Shown: piece by piece, positions 34,701-48,268 of the stretch
How the letters are laid out: each line of letters begins with the position of its first letter
How positions within the stretch are numbered: the stretch's first letter is position 1
Assembly (NCBI GenBank): GCA_950295325.1
Contig: OX485803.1
Location: forward strand, 59,721,554 to 59,785,553
Source: Polytrichum commune
Lineage: Eukaryota > Streptophyta > Polytrichopsida > Polytrichales > Polytrichaceae
Length of the DNA: 64,000 nt
Reading direction: 5' to 3'
The notes under the pieces: model-generated
What the model was told of the DNA's origin: nothing
The model's database searches: none
The model's input: the letters and a program-made list of their open reading frames with translations, nothing else
Translations under genes and position numbers: made by a program

Positions 34701-36806
34701 TGGTATGATCTTTTATTGATACCATTTGGGTTTCTGTAATGAGGAATTCACTTTCTTTCATACCAGTAGGGTATGCGTATTTGATGGTATTTTTGTATTT
34801 GATACCATTCGAGTCTATTTAGTAAGCAAGAACTCAAATAATAACTCGGGTATGCAAAGATTCTCTTACCCTGACATAGCCACCAAATTTCAATATTTGT
34901 TTGGTTTCACAATTTTGATGCCCACAGGTAGGTTCTTTGTTACCATTATTGATTTGAATATTGAAACCATGCATTCACCTTGTATACCAGACCGACACCC
35001 ATGCACACCTTCATGTAAATCTGTGCAGTGACTTTTTTCGCGATTACAAGCTTTGCACAAATCGCTGCGTTTTTGCTCTACGCCTTTGTGTTTCCCAGGT
35101 TGCAAGGAGTAAAAGATTACCGATTGAAGGCACAACAACAGGGCTCCTGTACAGTTGTTGATGATCTTGCTGCTGTTGGGATACACACAGACCTCAAGGT
35201 ATGTTTTGTTTATTTCCACTGAACAGATGATGTTGCTCCGAGGAAAAACTTCTCAAATGCCAGGTGATGTGAAAGAATTAAGATCTCAATGAGAGACATC
35301 GAGATGTTCAATGGACGATGTAAGAACTTGAGTGTTTTGTTTGCTTCCAGCCATGCCAAACTCGACAGAATTGGAGTCAAATTGCATTGAAAAAAAGGAA
35401 TAATGAACACTCAAAAGACCAGGTTTCTTGTCATCTTTTTACGTCATGTCACATGAATTTACAACTCTCAACTTACTGGCACACAAGAATCACAATTCTA
35501 GTCAATGGTTATTAGAATTGGGACCCCTATTTTTTTTAAAAATAAAAAATCAGCTACCAATACGCCCAATCAACAGTTGTTAAAAAAATTGCAAAGTGAG
35601 AAATGCTGATTGTAAAAATGTGGTTTCCCACTGGCAACAAATCCCTGTACCTATTTCTGACCATAGTTTTTTGAATGCCTGCAGGACGCTGAAGCTGGAA
35701 AGGTTTCACGCCTGAGTATATTTCAACTTTGTGCCCAGAATTGGGACTCTGCAGTTGGCCTGATGGTTCTATACGCAGTGTCGGTGTCTATAATTCCAGG
35801 GTTCTTGTACGAAGACACTGGGCACCACAAGCTAGGGTCATGGTAAGTGGATTGAAAATTACTGGAGATTTCTTAGAATACCTAAGAAGGTGCTCTATTT
35901 CATCTTCAATAGTGCCGAAATGTACTTTCCACCCAGGATTCAAATGGTCTCATCCAATCTAGGAACAACATGTGGCAAAGCTGAGGAGAACACAATGAAA
36001 CCTTTGTCAGAGTAGAGAGCCCTCCGCAGTATGTTTGGTATTTGAGGATCAGACAGTTCTCATTAATCTCACTACAATGGAACTGTAAATTTATGTCTGT
36101 GAAGATGGCTGACATACAAGTAGCTGTTTGGGTGGACAGGTATTCATTGGTTCTGATCACCTTATACAACTTGGCGGACCTCATCAGCCGTTATTTCCCA
36201 CTTCTCTACCTCTGGGATTCACGGAAGGGATTGTTCACTGCATGCCTTTCTCGTGCTCTTTTCATCCCATGCTTCTACTTCACTGCCAAATATGCCGACG
36301 CAGGCTGGATGATTTTCTTGTGTGCAGCCCTCGGCCTCACTGGTGGATACCTGACTGCCAGTGTCTTCATGACTGCGCCGCGCGGGTATAATGTATGCAA
36401 TCCACTGATAGAACCTGTTGGATTGTCGCATTGAATGATCTCCACTTAATGCAAATAGATAGTACCTGCTCTCTTTCTCCTCCCTAACTTGTTGAATTTG
36501 GTCGCATTTGTAAGTTAATCCAACAACTTCGTGAATTAACCCTAAACTCTCATCTCTAAAACCCTTCACCCCAATTCCTGCAGAAACTTTCCATTGCTTT
36601 CTTCAGTTGGGTGTAGCTTACGATGAGCTCTCTATTACTCTATGTTTCTGTCCAATGCAATATTGAAAAATAAATGCTTGTGCGGACACCATTTGCAGAG
36701 CCCGGAGAAATACGCGCTTGGAAATATCTTGGTGTGCGCATTGAGTATTGGCCTTGCAGTTGGTGCTGTTGCAAGCTGGCTTTGGCTAATTGGCATTGGC
36801 TGGTAA
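31713..36806 (+). CDS. ENT: Equilibrative nucleoside transporter, tandem copy 1
   Basis: Nine exons: 31713-31766, 32687-32791, 33004-33159, 34174-34317, 34451-34556, 35029-35198, 35685-35842, 36140-36392 and 36699-36806 (417 residues). ENT proteins are 11-helix membrane carriers (SLC29 family) that move nucleosides down, or with protons along, their gradient. Plant ENT3-like members sit mainly in the plasma membrane. Supporting stretches are YHPSRVFTLIYEP, GHGSLGAYIALCFIIAALG, QGALLGDLAYMKPIYMQAY, SGLRKGA, FLYAFVFPRL, PGFLYEDTGHHKLGSW, ADLISRYF (the conserved D-x3-R), SRALFIPCFYF and the terminal LWLIGIGW. The hydrophilic loop between helices 6 and 7 (about 205-250) is short, as in plant ENTs. 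The helix-1 motif reads PWQ instead of PWN. All junctions are GT-AG. Copy 2 lies 4.8 kb downstream. Confidence 0.93.
33275..33600 (+). repeat. Dispersed repeat copy in ENT copy 1 intron 3 (unit 1)
   Basis: Collinear with 33705-34030 and 60525-60945. Shared blocks are GATATGAAACACGCAATT, GTTAGCAAGTCCAAATCAA, CATAATTTTGGAAGCTCA, TAAATGGTCATAT, TCAAGTTGATTGT and GGAGCCACACCAAACCACAT. Non-coding, class unknown. Confidence 0.75.
33705..34030 (+). repeat. Dispersed repeat copy in ENT copy 1 intron 3 (unit 2)
   Basis: Second copy in the same intron and orientation, diverged from unit 1. It extends further at its distal end (TTCTTAGATCCACACCTAAC), which is the part shared with 4875 and 45930. Confidence 0.75.
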
Positions 36807-37191
36807 ATCCACTTTGATTAGAAGAGTATTAGAGTCCGGATGGCAAGTTGGTGTATACCAGTAATTTATTCAGCAGCTACGCTAGCAAATTTAGATCTCA
36901 AAGAGAGCTTAAACTTTAGTACAAAAGAAATAAGAAAGCATTTGATCCTTCCTGCAAAAACGGTCCAAGCGACGAGTCTTTGTTATTGTCATTCTTCAGT
37001 GAGGTGTCAAAGAATAGAACTACATCTATTGGACCCCCTATTGGCTAAGTTATAATATCCTCAAGAGTTCCTTCTGCATATTCTTTGCCCAATCCTCCTG
37101 GCTCTTAATTAATACCATGTACGGCACTGATTTTTGGATGTGTTAGTTTATTCTGTGGTCAATAATAACTCCACATTGTATAATTGTTGAA
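36807..37191. other. ENT copy 1 3' flank
   Basis: Probable 3' untranslated region and terminator region. No specific polyadenylation signal was assigned. Confidence 0.4.
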
Positions 37192-37575
37192 CTACACTAA
37201 ATTGAATATGATATTTAGTGTTGTATGCTATTTTATGTCACTAAGGTAACTTTTTGGATGACATTTCTTACGAATAACTGAACAGATACTGTCATGGATG
37301 ATGGATGAGTTCATCCATTGGTCAAAACTCTACCTTCTCTTGTCAGCAACTTGTGATGAAATATTGTTATGGATGGTTAAATTTTGGATGAAAAACCACT
37401 TGGTAAGTGACAATAAATTGCAACACTGTAAATCTATAATCCCTGAAAATATTTACAAGGAATGACAAATATTGTTGGGTTATCATTTAGTGTTGGTGAC
37501 ACTACACTGCGGTTTACAATTAGTTCTGAGCAAGACAATTAGAATTGGTGACACTAAATATGCTATTTAGTGTAG
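37192..37575. mobile_element. MITE family A, full copy 3 (inverted relative to the others)
   Basis: A 384-bp element with CTACACTAAATTGAATATGA at left and the TTTAGTGTAG end at right. The interior runs in the opposite direction to the copies at 15932 and 28483. It lies about 390 bp beyond the ENT copy 1 stop. Confidence 0.85.
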
Positions 37576-37827
37576 CTTTAAGGTGGTCAGCAACGATCTC
37601 ACTAACCACGATCAAGGTTGAATGTGAATGCAGTACTATATTTGACGTGCTATTTATGTATGAGGATGATCTAAACTAAAGCATTTTCCACCTTAAGTGT
37701 TCTCTTGCCCCCGTTGTTGAAATGGTTTAGATTTGAAACCCTTCTGAAACTCATACATCAAATGCACATACGCCCTTACAAAAGCATTGATCAAACCTTA
37801 GACTTGCAGCTCCTTAACATGTCGCCT

Positions 37828-37984
37828 CACTACTAGCATACGAGTCCCATGTAATCGTCTCACGTCGATGAAAGAACCATGCAAATTAAATCTACCATTG
37901 GGTTAGATTTGTTAAATTTTCAATTACGTAGGACAGGTTTCCAGTGATGTAGGTCAATTACCTGGGATGCATACGCTCATAGTC
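37828..37984. mobile_element. Small CACTAC MITE, diverged copy
   Basis: Collinear with 24788-24940: CACTACTAGCATACGAGTCC, TCTACCATTGGGTTAGA, TACGTAGGACAGGTTTCCAG and TGATGTAGGTCAATT. The right terminus is mutated (GGGATGCATACGCTCATAGT). Confidence 0.7.
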
Positions 37985-39336
37985 TCTGCTTAAATCTTTG
38001 TCAAACACGGACTTGGATAAAAACCAAACACTATTCATGAGAATATGCTACACCTATTCACCTTATTTGCAAGTTCAAGTTCCTTTGCTCATTCTCCATT
38101 GTATGTCGCTCTCACAACTATATTTCTCTCGCCTATATATGCTCTTGGGAGAGATTCAAATTCCTTCCATTAAACCTCCACAAGGGGGGTAGCTGGCGTT
38201 CCACTAGAAAACATGGTGCGATAAAAGATAAGGTCCTATTTGAAGTTTCGAATCACAAACTATAAAAATCTTAGAAAAGTTTAGGGTATGAGAGATTCAA
38301 CTTAGAGCATACATCAAATATGCGGAATATCCCATGCACATGCCCATTACTTCACAACCCTCCTAAAAATACCCCTTTTATCGAGGGTGATTCTTATCTC
38401 CATAAGGTAGTGACCATGTACCTCCATAACCTGCATCCATTCATCACTAGATTCGTTAATTAGAGGCTTTGGAAAGTCTCAAAATAAATGCAAATGGTTT
38501 AATATCTGGTTCGATTTCTTATTGTGATGACATATATTTGTGCCAAATTGGTTAGTGTCGCCCATACAAATCGCTTTATTAAGTCACATTGAATATATTT
38601 TGTATTTTTCTTGTTCTTTATTTGAAGACCATGTCCTTAAATAGTCTCAAAATAATGAAAAAGTCTCCAATTACCGAATATAGTGAATTTTTATTTGCAT
38701 TTTCATTTTTAAAATCCGGTGTTGGTTGGTTTCAGGGGTTGCTATTCCATTAGCGCCCTGACATGAGCATGCTCATGTCAGACCCCTCGGTTATAGGGGT
38801 TATAGGGTTTTGACCCTCGATTATATCGGCAGGTTTGAAAAAGTTGATGATAGGGCTTGCTCATGCTCATGCTCATGCTCATGTCCTAGCTTCACTCGTT
38901 GGTTCCAGCATGGAATTTTTAGGGGCTTTGTTCGTTTGCAAAACTATTATGTTCAAAAACTAGTTGACAATAGGATTCCACTCAGAACTCCTGGCTTTGA
39001 GGTCACATCTACGATGTGATTCCATGAATACAATTGACTGAAATATGGTGGCCAACATCAATCCTTGAGGCGTCAATCCCGTGTATTTGATTTTGAGTCC
39101 TGGATAGATGAACATGGTTCAGTCGCAGGTTGTTGAATGAGTGAATGAGTATAATATGGTAAGATGAACATGCGCAGAAGGATCCAGTACTACTTCTCAT
39201 ACTTTGAGTGAGCTCCATTGAGTACTTGGAGCAATGTAGTACCACTCATTTCCATACCAGATATCCTCTATTTGGAATAACACACGTTTGGGCAGTATCA
39301 TGTGTATAGTGTGGGGATTGGCTTACTTAATTATGA
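37985..39336. other. Intergenic, no gene recognised
   Basis: Includes four perfect GCTCAT repeats at 38859-38882, preceded by related GAGCATGCTCATGTC at about 38765. No other feature was seen. Confidence 0.4.
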
Positions 39337-39661
39337 CTACGCTGATTATCCCAATTAGTGCATGTTGATATTCGGAGTTACGCAGTTCAATAACGCCTTA
39401 CTCAGGAGTTCAATTTCTACTAACGAAAGTTGAAAAGGTTTCTATTTAGACATGTTCAACATGTTACTACTCGGAGTTACGCAATGCTATAATTGCTATT
39501 CAACAAGAATGTAATATTTTACCAAGCAAAGTCATGTATGTTTTATAATGTCCAAACGAGCTATTGAGCTTTCGTTAGTAAAAATTGAACTCTTGAGTAA
39601 GATGTTGTTGCACTGTGCGACTCCGAATAGTAGCATGCACTAATTGGGATAATCAATGTAG
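39337..39661. mobile_element. MITE family B-related element, 325 bp
   Basis: Inverted ends of about 50 bp. The left starts CTACGCTGATTATCCCAATT, then AGTGCATG and ATTCGGAGTTACGCAGT. The right end is the inverse with a few changes (CTACATTGATTATCCCAATT). The middle carries an ACCAAGCAAAGTCATGTATG ... TATAATGTCCAAAC segment homologous to family B, and an internal second palindrome. Confidence 0.75.
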
Positions 39662-41628
39662 TAAGCAGTCACAATCCTACTATGTAATCAAGGAGTCCTG
39701 CATCGGGATCGTGTTGGCAAGCTGTAAAATGATGGCAAGTGTGGGAGGGCAATCTATATATGCAGTTGGATGGAAAACTAATTTGATGGTGTGAGATTAT
39801 TGCATACACCAACCATCATAGGAAGGTATTTACACCTCAGGTGTCTTAGCTAGCACATCATGTGGAGGACTATTAAGAAGCTCGTGTTACGCACGTACTA
39901 GTCCTTCAATTTTACACACGACAACTTGAATTAAGTCATTTGTGCCCCATGCCTTTTGTGTCATCGATATATGGTGGAACCATTATACCATTCGGGTATC
40001 TATAACAAAGGTTTTATGTTTTTTGATACTAGTATAGTATAAGTGTTGGATAATGTTTGTGTTTTTGAATCCATTTGGGCTTGTATATAATGCAAGAAAG
40101 AATCTACATACCCAAGAAAATTTATTGTAGTATCGATTTAGTTTAGAATGGTATTGATCTAAATGATAATTCGGATATACAAAGGTTCTTTTCACCTTGA
40201 CATACCCATCAAGTCTCAATATTGGACTGGTGTTACATTCTTGATACCTGCAGGACAGGTTCTTTGATACCACTATTGAAATTGATTATTGATACCCATG
40301 CAGCGACCTAAATATCGGCCCAACAGTGGGTTACACCGCATCGTCACATTGATAGCACAAATGCAGCCGCTAATTTCTGTCTCAAAGATTCAAAGATTCA
40401 CACCATGTCATCATCCACAGGACGATGAAGGTGTGGACTAATTTACCAAGAACTGTTATCAATTCGCTGGGGATCAGGATTAACTAAATACTGGATCTTT
40501 CGAGAAGAATTTCCAGAACTTGGCCATTGTATGGAATACAGATTGACGTGGCACGATATAAAGTCTACCACTGTGAGAGTTGCAGTTTGTATTTCGTGCA
40601 CCACAAATGTGTATCATCGCCATAGCCATCACCATAGCCATTTACACCGACGCAAATGCTGCAGGTTGCTAATTTCTGACTCAAAAACTTTCGCACCATG
40701 TCATCATCCACCGGATGAAGGTTACGGACTGTACCAAGAATTGCCATCAACAAGGGACCCGGGAACTAATTCTGGATCCCTTGAGAAGAATTACCGGAAC
40801 TTCGCCACTGTAGGTGGCAGATTGAGAACATGCCACCAGACAAGGTCGAGCATGAATATTGTGAGCTTTGTATGTGGTTCCAATGTAACCTGTTGGAGGT
40901 GCTTCCGGCAGCAAAGCGTCTATAAAAATTGAAGCAATTGACATGCAGATGGTCTGACTTGCAAGATACAAAGTGTGCATTGACCCAAGGTGGACAAAAT
41001 ACACGTTCGTTAAAGAATGGTGTACTTTAATTTGTTGTCATATGCAGAGTAAAATAATGAGTGAGTCTTTGCAAATCCAAAGCGGTGGGATAGTCCAAAC
41101 TTCAAAGCCATGCCATCGTTCAGGTGCTTTCCCTGCCAGGTGGGCCAGGAGGCACGTGTAAAATGTGGCCACTCTAGATTCGCTAATTTCAGCGATGGAA
41201 TAAGAAGCTCCATCTCATCTCATGCAGAAAGATCACAACAATTAGTAGACCTCAACATTGGAATTCACTTAACTTAGAACTGTGCAGTGATACTTAGAGT
41301 CAGTGGAAATGCATCCGGCTACACTGAGGAGTAAAAGCCTACCTGAAGGGCATTGCAGCAGTTAGTGTAAGCCGAGATCAACATTTTCAAGAAGCTGCTC
41401 ACATTTCCGAGTCAATGTCACAATTCTAATTTCCCTTTTCATTATAAATTTCATCTGTGACTCTCCCCATCATGTTGCTGGCTCAGGGAGCAGTATAGTA
41501 TAGTGCCGTGAGAAGATCATTAACTGGGTAATATTGTGTTTGGGTTTAGTTTTGAGAAAGCTAAATCTCGCACTCAAATGGCTCTGTAGGTTAGCAGCAC
41601 TACTTCGGAGGAGGTAGAACTGCACAGT
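39662..41628. other. Region upstream of ENT copy 2
   Basis: Should hold the promoter and leader of the second ENT gene. It contains the tandem duplication at 40340-40830. No coding exon was recognised. Confidence 0.4.
40340..40830 (+). repeat. Two-copy tandem duplication upstream of ENT copy 2
   Basis: Unit 1 (about 40367-40545) and unit 2 (about 40664-40830) share GCTAATTTCTG(T/A)CTCAAA, CACCATGTCATCATCCAC, TACCAAGAA, CTGGATC and GAGAAGAATT(T/A)CC, then GAACTT-GCCA(T/C)TGTA, in order. Spacing is about 297 bp. The units are diverged, so the duplication is not new. Confidence 0.7.
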
Positions 41629-44600
41629 ATGGGGGGCGAGGTGGTAGCATCTGAGCAGGAAGAATGTCCACGCTCTCCTGCAGGAGTGAAGACGGTATGT
41701 GAACATAATTTACGAATTTGATCATCATCTTTCGAGTGGTGATGTCACTGAGTAGCCTGTGTAGTCTTTTGGCGGCCTTTGGCGCCAGTGGAATACTTCT
41801 TAGGTTATCCGGATACCCTAAGAATGATGGCATTTGTTGCACTCCTCTTCAGTTAGTTAAATCTTGGTATATAGGTTGGAAAATTCGGCTTCATGTCCGA
41901 GGATATGTAGGCAACAATGAGATGTCGACTAGTGAGATGAGAGCTTGCCACTTGACCTTGATTCTTGGATATTCAGCCTTGAAGCTAGAATAGAAAGGAG
42001 GTGTTCTTTCAAGGCTCAAGAATGTTAGGATGTTAGCTGAACTACACGAAATGATGAGACATTGTATAAGAGAAAACAAATTTCACTCGGAATCACTACA
42101 TCTCTTCAGACTTAGCTTTATGTACCGAATGACACGAAAAGAGTCTGAAGTTTTATGTCAGCCGCTCCAGCTGCTCCGATGAAGCGATGTGCCATTATTT
42201 TTGTGGTGATGCAACAAAATCCGACGGATTTTGGTCCCCAAACCATTGTGGATGATGACATGAGTTCGTCTACAAGAATCTCTTCAGCCATCTCGCCTGC
42301 ATGACTATAGGAGAGGTTTGAGGAATTAAGGCTTGTTCTGTGTGCAGGACAATTTTTGGGCATCTGTGCTGTGCTGCTGGTTACTTGGAACGGCGTTCCT
42401 GTTTCCCTGGAATGCGATTCTCACCATCGGAGATTACTACTACGCTGTATTTCCTGTGAGTAATGCAAATGGTGCATTTGGTGCATTTGGTGCATGCTAA
42501 GAAACACCGTCTCCAGTAATGGTTGACTGTAAACCCTAATCCTCAAGAGCACTGCCTTTAAGGTATGAATGGGTTGAAATTTTGGTAAACGATGAAGAAA
42601 GTTACATATACTTACTACATGACCAATTATTTTGTCTCTCTAACATTGCATTTCATGTATGCAGCATTACCATCCTTCTCGAGTTTTCACACTGATTTAC
42701 GAACCAGTGGCCTTGGTGTTCACGTGCATCTTCACATGGTACGAGGCTCGCTTCAGCTCCAGGCTTAGGGTTTTGCTTGGCTTTGGTGGATATCTCGTCT
42801 TCCTACTGCTACTAATTGTGGTAAAGTGCAACATTCTTCAAAACTCATGATGCTCTTGTACAAGTTCATGGGTAAAGTTCATCTGTGTAGCACACATTCT
42901 AGTATTTGAAGTGTCGATGAGATACCGTTGCAGAGATTGCTGAAAAAACATCTGTGCTAGTTCCACTGCAAAAACCTCTTAAATCCATTCGTAATTAGCG
43001 GTACAAACTCAGGGGATATAATTGTCACACCTCTACAACATAATATATGAGTAGGAATGGGTCAAAGTGTTGAGATCAATGGTTAGGTGAAATGCAATGC
43101 AATCTGATCCTCGCTGCAGATTCCATGTTATCAACATTCTTGGGATTTTAAGGCTTAGATGTAGCACCTCAGAATGCAAGTTGAGCAATGTTCAACGCTG
43201 AGTTGATTTTGAGACATAATCTATCCTTTGGGCTTCAATATCTTTTCAGTGCCAACCCACGATTTGACTAGTGATTCCTTTAACACTGATTCGACTCACA
43301 GTCCCATCTTCAACTTAGAACTTGTAAATATAGAATGTTTAGACTATGTTTAGTAGGCATTAATTTAGGGGATTGTTAAATCGACCACACATTGGTTGAA
43401 ACAGCCACAGAGATGCGTCACACAGTCACATGACAGGTCAAATTTTGAAGAATTCTAGTTGTAAGTTGAAATGTAAAGGAAGAGGATGCATGATTGATAT
43501 TTTTCTCCTCTTCGTGTATGCAATGAAAAATCAAATTTTGCCAGGTCATGTGACCGCACGTCACATCTTTGCGGTTGTCTTAATAAACTATGTGGTTGAT
43601 TTAACAATCCCCTTAAATCAATGTTATAGTTCGATGTGATTGAATCAATGTATAGTTATTGTTGATAGGTATATGATTCTAGAGGTTTGTGATGTAATGT
43701 CTGGTTATATTGTGAATGGTGTTCTCTCGTGGCAGGTGGATTTGGCATCAAGAGGGCATGGGAGTGTATGGGCTTATGTACTCGTGTGTTTCATCATTGC
43801 CGGCCTTGGGCTTTGTGATGGAACTGCCCAAGGTGCACTTCTCGGTGATCTATCATACATGGAACCAATTTATGTGCAGGTTATCTCCCTCTCTCCATCG
43901 CATAGAGCACTTTCTTAGTTTGTCAAAATCTATCCGTTTTCAAGCAAAATATCCTCATTTTGGAGGAGAGAGCATTATGCCAACACGGAATGCCATGTCT
44001 TACAAATCCTTACCTATAATGCCCTCCACACAAGGAGAAGTACATTTTTTTTTGCAACGTAATGCACTTTGGGTTGGTGGATGTAGGATTTTCTACCACT
44101 CTTCTCGGGCTCCGGCCCTTAGGGTAGTGCCCTCAAATCCCCCAATGCCTTGCCCTCGGTGCATTACCCTATACATAAATCATTTGTTGGCTTATTCTAT
44201 GTGTAATTGTCGTGTCTTTGATATTGCACAATCCATCTCCATGTAGGCCAATGCAATTCTACTGTGCGAAATGCATTGGTCTAGCCCATAGTGCATTTCC
44301 ACTAGTGGAATGAAATTGAATAACAAAAATAAATTGGACAAAAGAAAAGCCTAGAAGAAGGGTATCATTCAATAGAACATTTCGAGGGAAGGAGGAAAGC
44401 CCAACACAAAGTGCCTTCTCATGCTTAAAATGTGAGGGGGATTCCCGTTGGTAACATGGCATGGTGCCACGGGTAGGTCACTTAGTGCATTTTAAAAACG
44501 ACGTGCGGCATATTATAGAGAGGATTAAAATCATTTGAAATAAAAATTATAAAGGAATTCCAAATAATGAAGGGGCCATTAAATGTAGACAATCCCATTA

Positions 44601-47600
44601 TAAGTAAGTTAGATGGACATAAAATGTGGGCCAATATTTTTTTGTAAAATTAATATAAGGGCTGAAGATAAGGATCCTAGAAGGTATATTTAGTATGTTT
44701 GCTATGGTCTCCTATGTGTTTTCTTCATAACTTTGTTTGCAATGATATTATTGTTTGCACCCTTCTTTGTTTCCATGGTTTCCCTTAACACTCGTCAATG
44801 CGTTAGGAAGTAGATTAACTTTTATAACTTAAAAGGAATATAGAGTACACAAAATTACAGTGACTTGGACAATATAAGTAATGGAAGGGTGCAAACAAAT
44901 GGGCCATTTTTGAAATTTAAGTAATTATAGGGAGGCTTTAATTCAGCCCTTGAAGGTAAATAGCCCCAAAACAAAAAACCCCCAGCCGCACGTGGTGCAC
45001 AAAAATGCCTTAGAGTGACCTACCCGTGCATGGTGCATTCCAAGTCCCTCATCCCGGAAAAAGGGAAATTCCACATAGAGGGGGATGGGATGACCAACTA
45101 AGAGGAATGGGTTGGTAAATGTGGCAGGCCTACTCGGCTGGGCTTGCAATGTCAGGGATACTAACCATCTCATTGCGCATGGTGACCAAGGTGTCATTCG
45201 GTAGCGCTAATTCTGGTCTTCGGCGAGGAGCTTGTAAGTAATTCTTACATTTTTGTTTTGTGATATCAAATTTAAATCTCATCTTAAAATCATGTTCTTA
45301 TGTCAAGGAGAAAGCAAAAATACAATTACAAGTGACATTGATGATCAAGATATCAAGTATGTGTTTCTAGGTAAAGGCACTTGAGTCATGTATTTGAATA
45401 TTAATCTTTAATCACATTAAGGCCTTCACATTAATTATAGAAATGTAATTGATGGAATGAATCCATTTTAGATATGGTCTCTTTTCAAACAAGTAGCTAA
45501 AATGAAAGTAAATAGTCTAAATATATACATTTTTGTGCATTTTGGAAGCTCACATAAGTCCTTGGATGCTTAAGTTGAGCATATTTGGATTTATGACATT
45601 TGCCAGAACCCAACTGCCATATGCACAACAATGATCACTAGATGTAACAGACAAATAGAAGTGGACACTTCTAGGGTACTAGCATAAGCTTGTTCGCACA
45701 ACCTACGGGTTTCAGCGTGTTAGTGAAGGTGTGTTAGTTTATTGTTTGTTTGAGTAAATGCACCCAAAAGGGACACTTTTCGCTTCGCCCCCACTTCTCC
45801 TAAGATAGTAAAAATGTAATTCGTCAGAGATACAGAGGTAATACAAATTGAGGTCACATGATTTTGTTAAACACCTGAATTCCGAGCACACAAATCGAGT
45901 CGTCTTTCAAACACATGTCTCTGTGATGTCTGTTCTTAGATGCAGACCTAACCACACCCCACTTAAACATGAGGAGTGTCGGTTTTAGATAATTACCTGA
46001 GTCAGGCGTGCTGCCTGCTTAGCTCACCTTACCTCAATACGTGTGCGCATGCAGTGACCTTCTTTGCCATTTCCATCTTGGTACAAGCGGCTGGGTTTCT
46101 GGTGTATGCCTTTGTGTTTCCCAAGTTGCAGACAGTGAAGTCTTACCGACTTGCTGCACGGCAGCAGGGGTCCTATACAGTGGTCGATGAACTTGCTGCT
46201 GCTGGAATACAAACCAATCTCAAGGTAAGTTAGCACCATCCACATCTCCGCCTGAAGAACTTAACCCTAACTTCCCAAGCAACCCATTTTCTTCCCTACG
46301 TTAACCCCACCCAACGCAGTCATCCACAATCAGAATAACTGTAAACATGAAGCCAGCATGGGTATCTGCCCATAGGCACATGAGCCGTGCAAGTTGGAGA
46401 TCATTGGACTATGTAAGAAAATGTTGAAGTGGGAAATGGTCATGCTTTTGTGTTGTTGGGAGCGCATGTCAGGGTGTCGACTCCAATCAATGTTTGCCAC
46501 TCCAATGCAAACTTTGCGTAAACATCAATGATGTTTATTTCGATAAAGGCAAAATATTCTGATGTTCATGGCAAAACGACCTTTGTGCTCACATGGACCG
46601 TTCAATTTAAGATTTGGAAGATCTCTAATTTTTAAGGAATTATTTGCATATGCATGGGTAGAAATAGGGGATAGATTACATACTTCAAGTGCAAGGTGGC
46701 TCGTTTGTTGTGATTTGCACATTTTGGCACGAGAATTCGTGGAGGTGTTCAATTATTGAGTCGTTCACATCTAGTGGATCACACAAGCATTCCGCTCATT
46801 TTCCATGTGAATTTGATTGGTTAAAGGTCTTTTTGGGGGATAAAACATTACATGTTCTTGTGCATCCCTTCCTTCGATTGTTGTAATCTAAAAAATCAAA
46901 GGGTTATTCATGCCCATATTTTCCCTTGAAATAGCTCATCTTCAATGTTTCAAGATCCTACAAACAAATCCCATTTTAACTTCAAAACTTGTCCATGAAA
47001 ATTCCACAATCAACAGTGAGTGAAATGCACTCAAAACATCCTTCTCATAGGCTTAAGAAGCTAGGGGTTTAAATCACTATGTACATAGTTCAGAAGACAT
47101 TGAAATATTTCCAGTAATATTCTACAGGTTAGTTGCTCGTTTCCCCTTAAAGGCAAACCCAATGCTAGAATGCGCCCCTTGTAGGTACCCGGACTTTAAT
47201 ACTCTCTTGATGCTTGCCTGATATACCCATGCCCAGTCTAGACTCTGATGCATAAAAAAAATTAGCTAGGGGGTTGGATTCAGGGGCTAGCACCTAGCCC
47301 CCTAGATGCTTGCATCAACTCATGTATATTCTAATTTTTCCCCTATTCTAGTCTCAATCTTGAAATGGGCATGGTCAAATTCTAAATTTTAAGCCTTAAA
47401 CAGTGCAGTTTTTAGTGTTCGTAAACAATGAACAATGTCCTGTCAAAATCCAACTAGATATAGAAAGTGAACCAACATTGATCATTGAAGGATGTGTAAT
47501 ACATGGTTGTTTGCACAACACATATCTATGTAAGAAAGCATGCTGCCTATTGTCGATTTTGTTTGCCTAGTAGCACGATTGTCGGGGCTCGTCTAGTAGC

Positions 47601-48223
47601 ACCGTCACAAACGTCTAAATGCAATATATTCTCCTTCATTCATCTATATTTGATATAGAAAGGTAAATTTAAACACCACCCCTAGAAGGCAAGCATACAT
47701 GAGGAGTCTCTTCACCCCAAGAGCAACGGCCACCTATTGGTGGTAGAATTGATGATTTAACTTGACTCAATCTACTTAAAAGAGGGGGTTTGAATGGTTA
47801 TCATGTGGTAGGAGGGGGCATTTGGGGGAAGCGGAGGCCCATATATTATATATTTGATATGTAGATCATATATCATCATTGATTTCACATCGCCTAAATC
47901 ACATCAAATTACAAAATTCAATCAACGCATATCAAACATAGGTTGCAATTCTAATCTTTTGTTTATTTGATTTTCCATTTACAATGTCACCTAAATGAAA
48001 GGTCTAATTTTGAGTATGTGTTGACTACTCATCACTATTTAAGTGATGAGTTAGCACTCATAAACTATCGAATCTGGAAGAAGATGTTTCAACATTAACT
48101 CAAAATAAAGTGTTGTTCACTTGCATTTTGAGATGATGCTTGCTATATCAAATCTGCAATAGGCGACATGTTCTTTAAGTGAGACATTTGGGGTGTTGCT
48201 TGTGGTTATAATCAAGGGTGAAG

Positions 48224-48268
<45 letters not shown>

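Noticed and set aside
40000-40320. Possible third ENT copy between the two genes
   Set aside because: No ENT exon motif (PSRVFTLIYEP, DLISRY, GFLYEDTGHH) was found on either strand between 36.8 and 41.6 kb.
43716-44246. Long frame over ENT copy 2 exon 4 and its intron
   Set aside because: Out of frame with the transporter. The exon read in the correct frame matches ENT.
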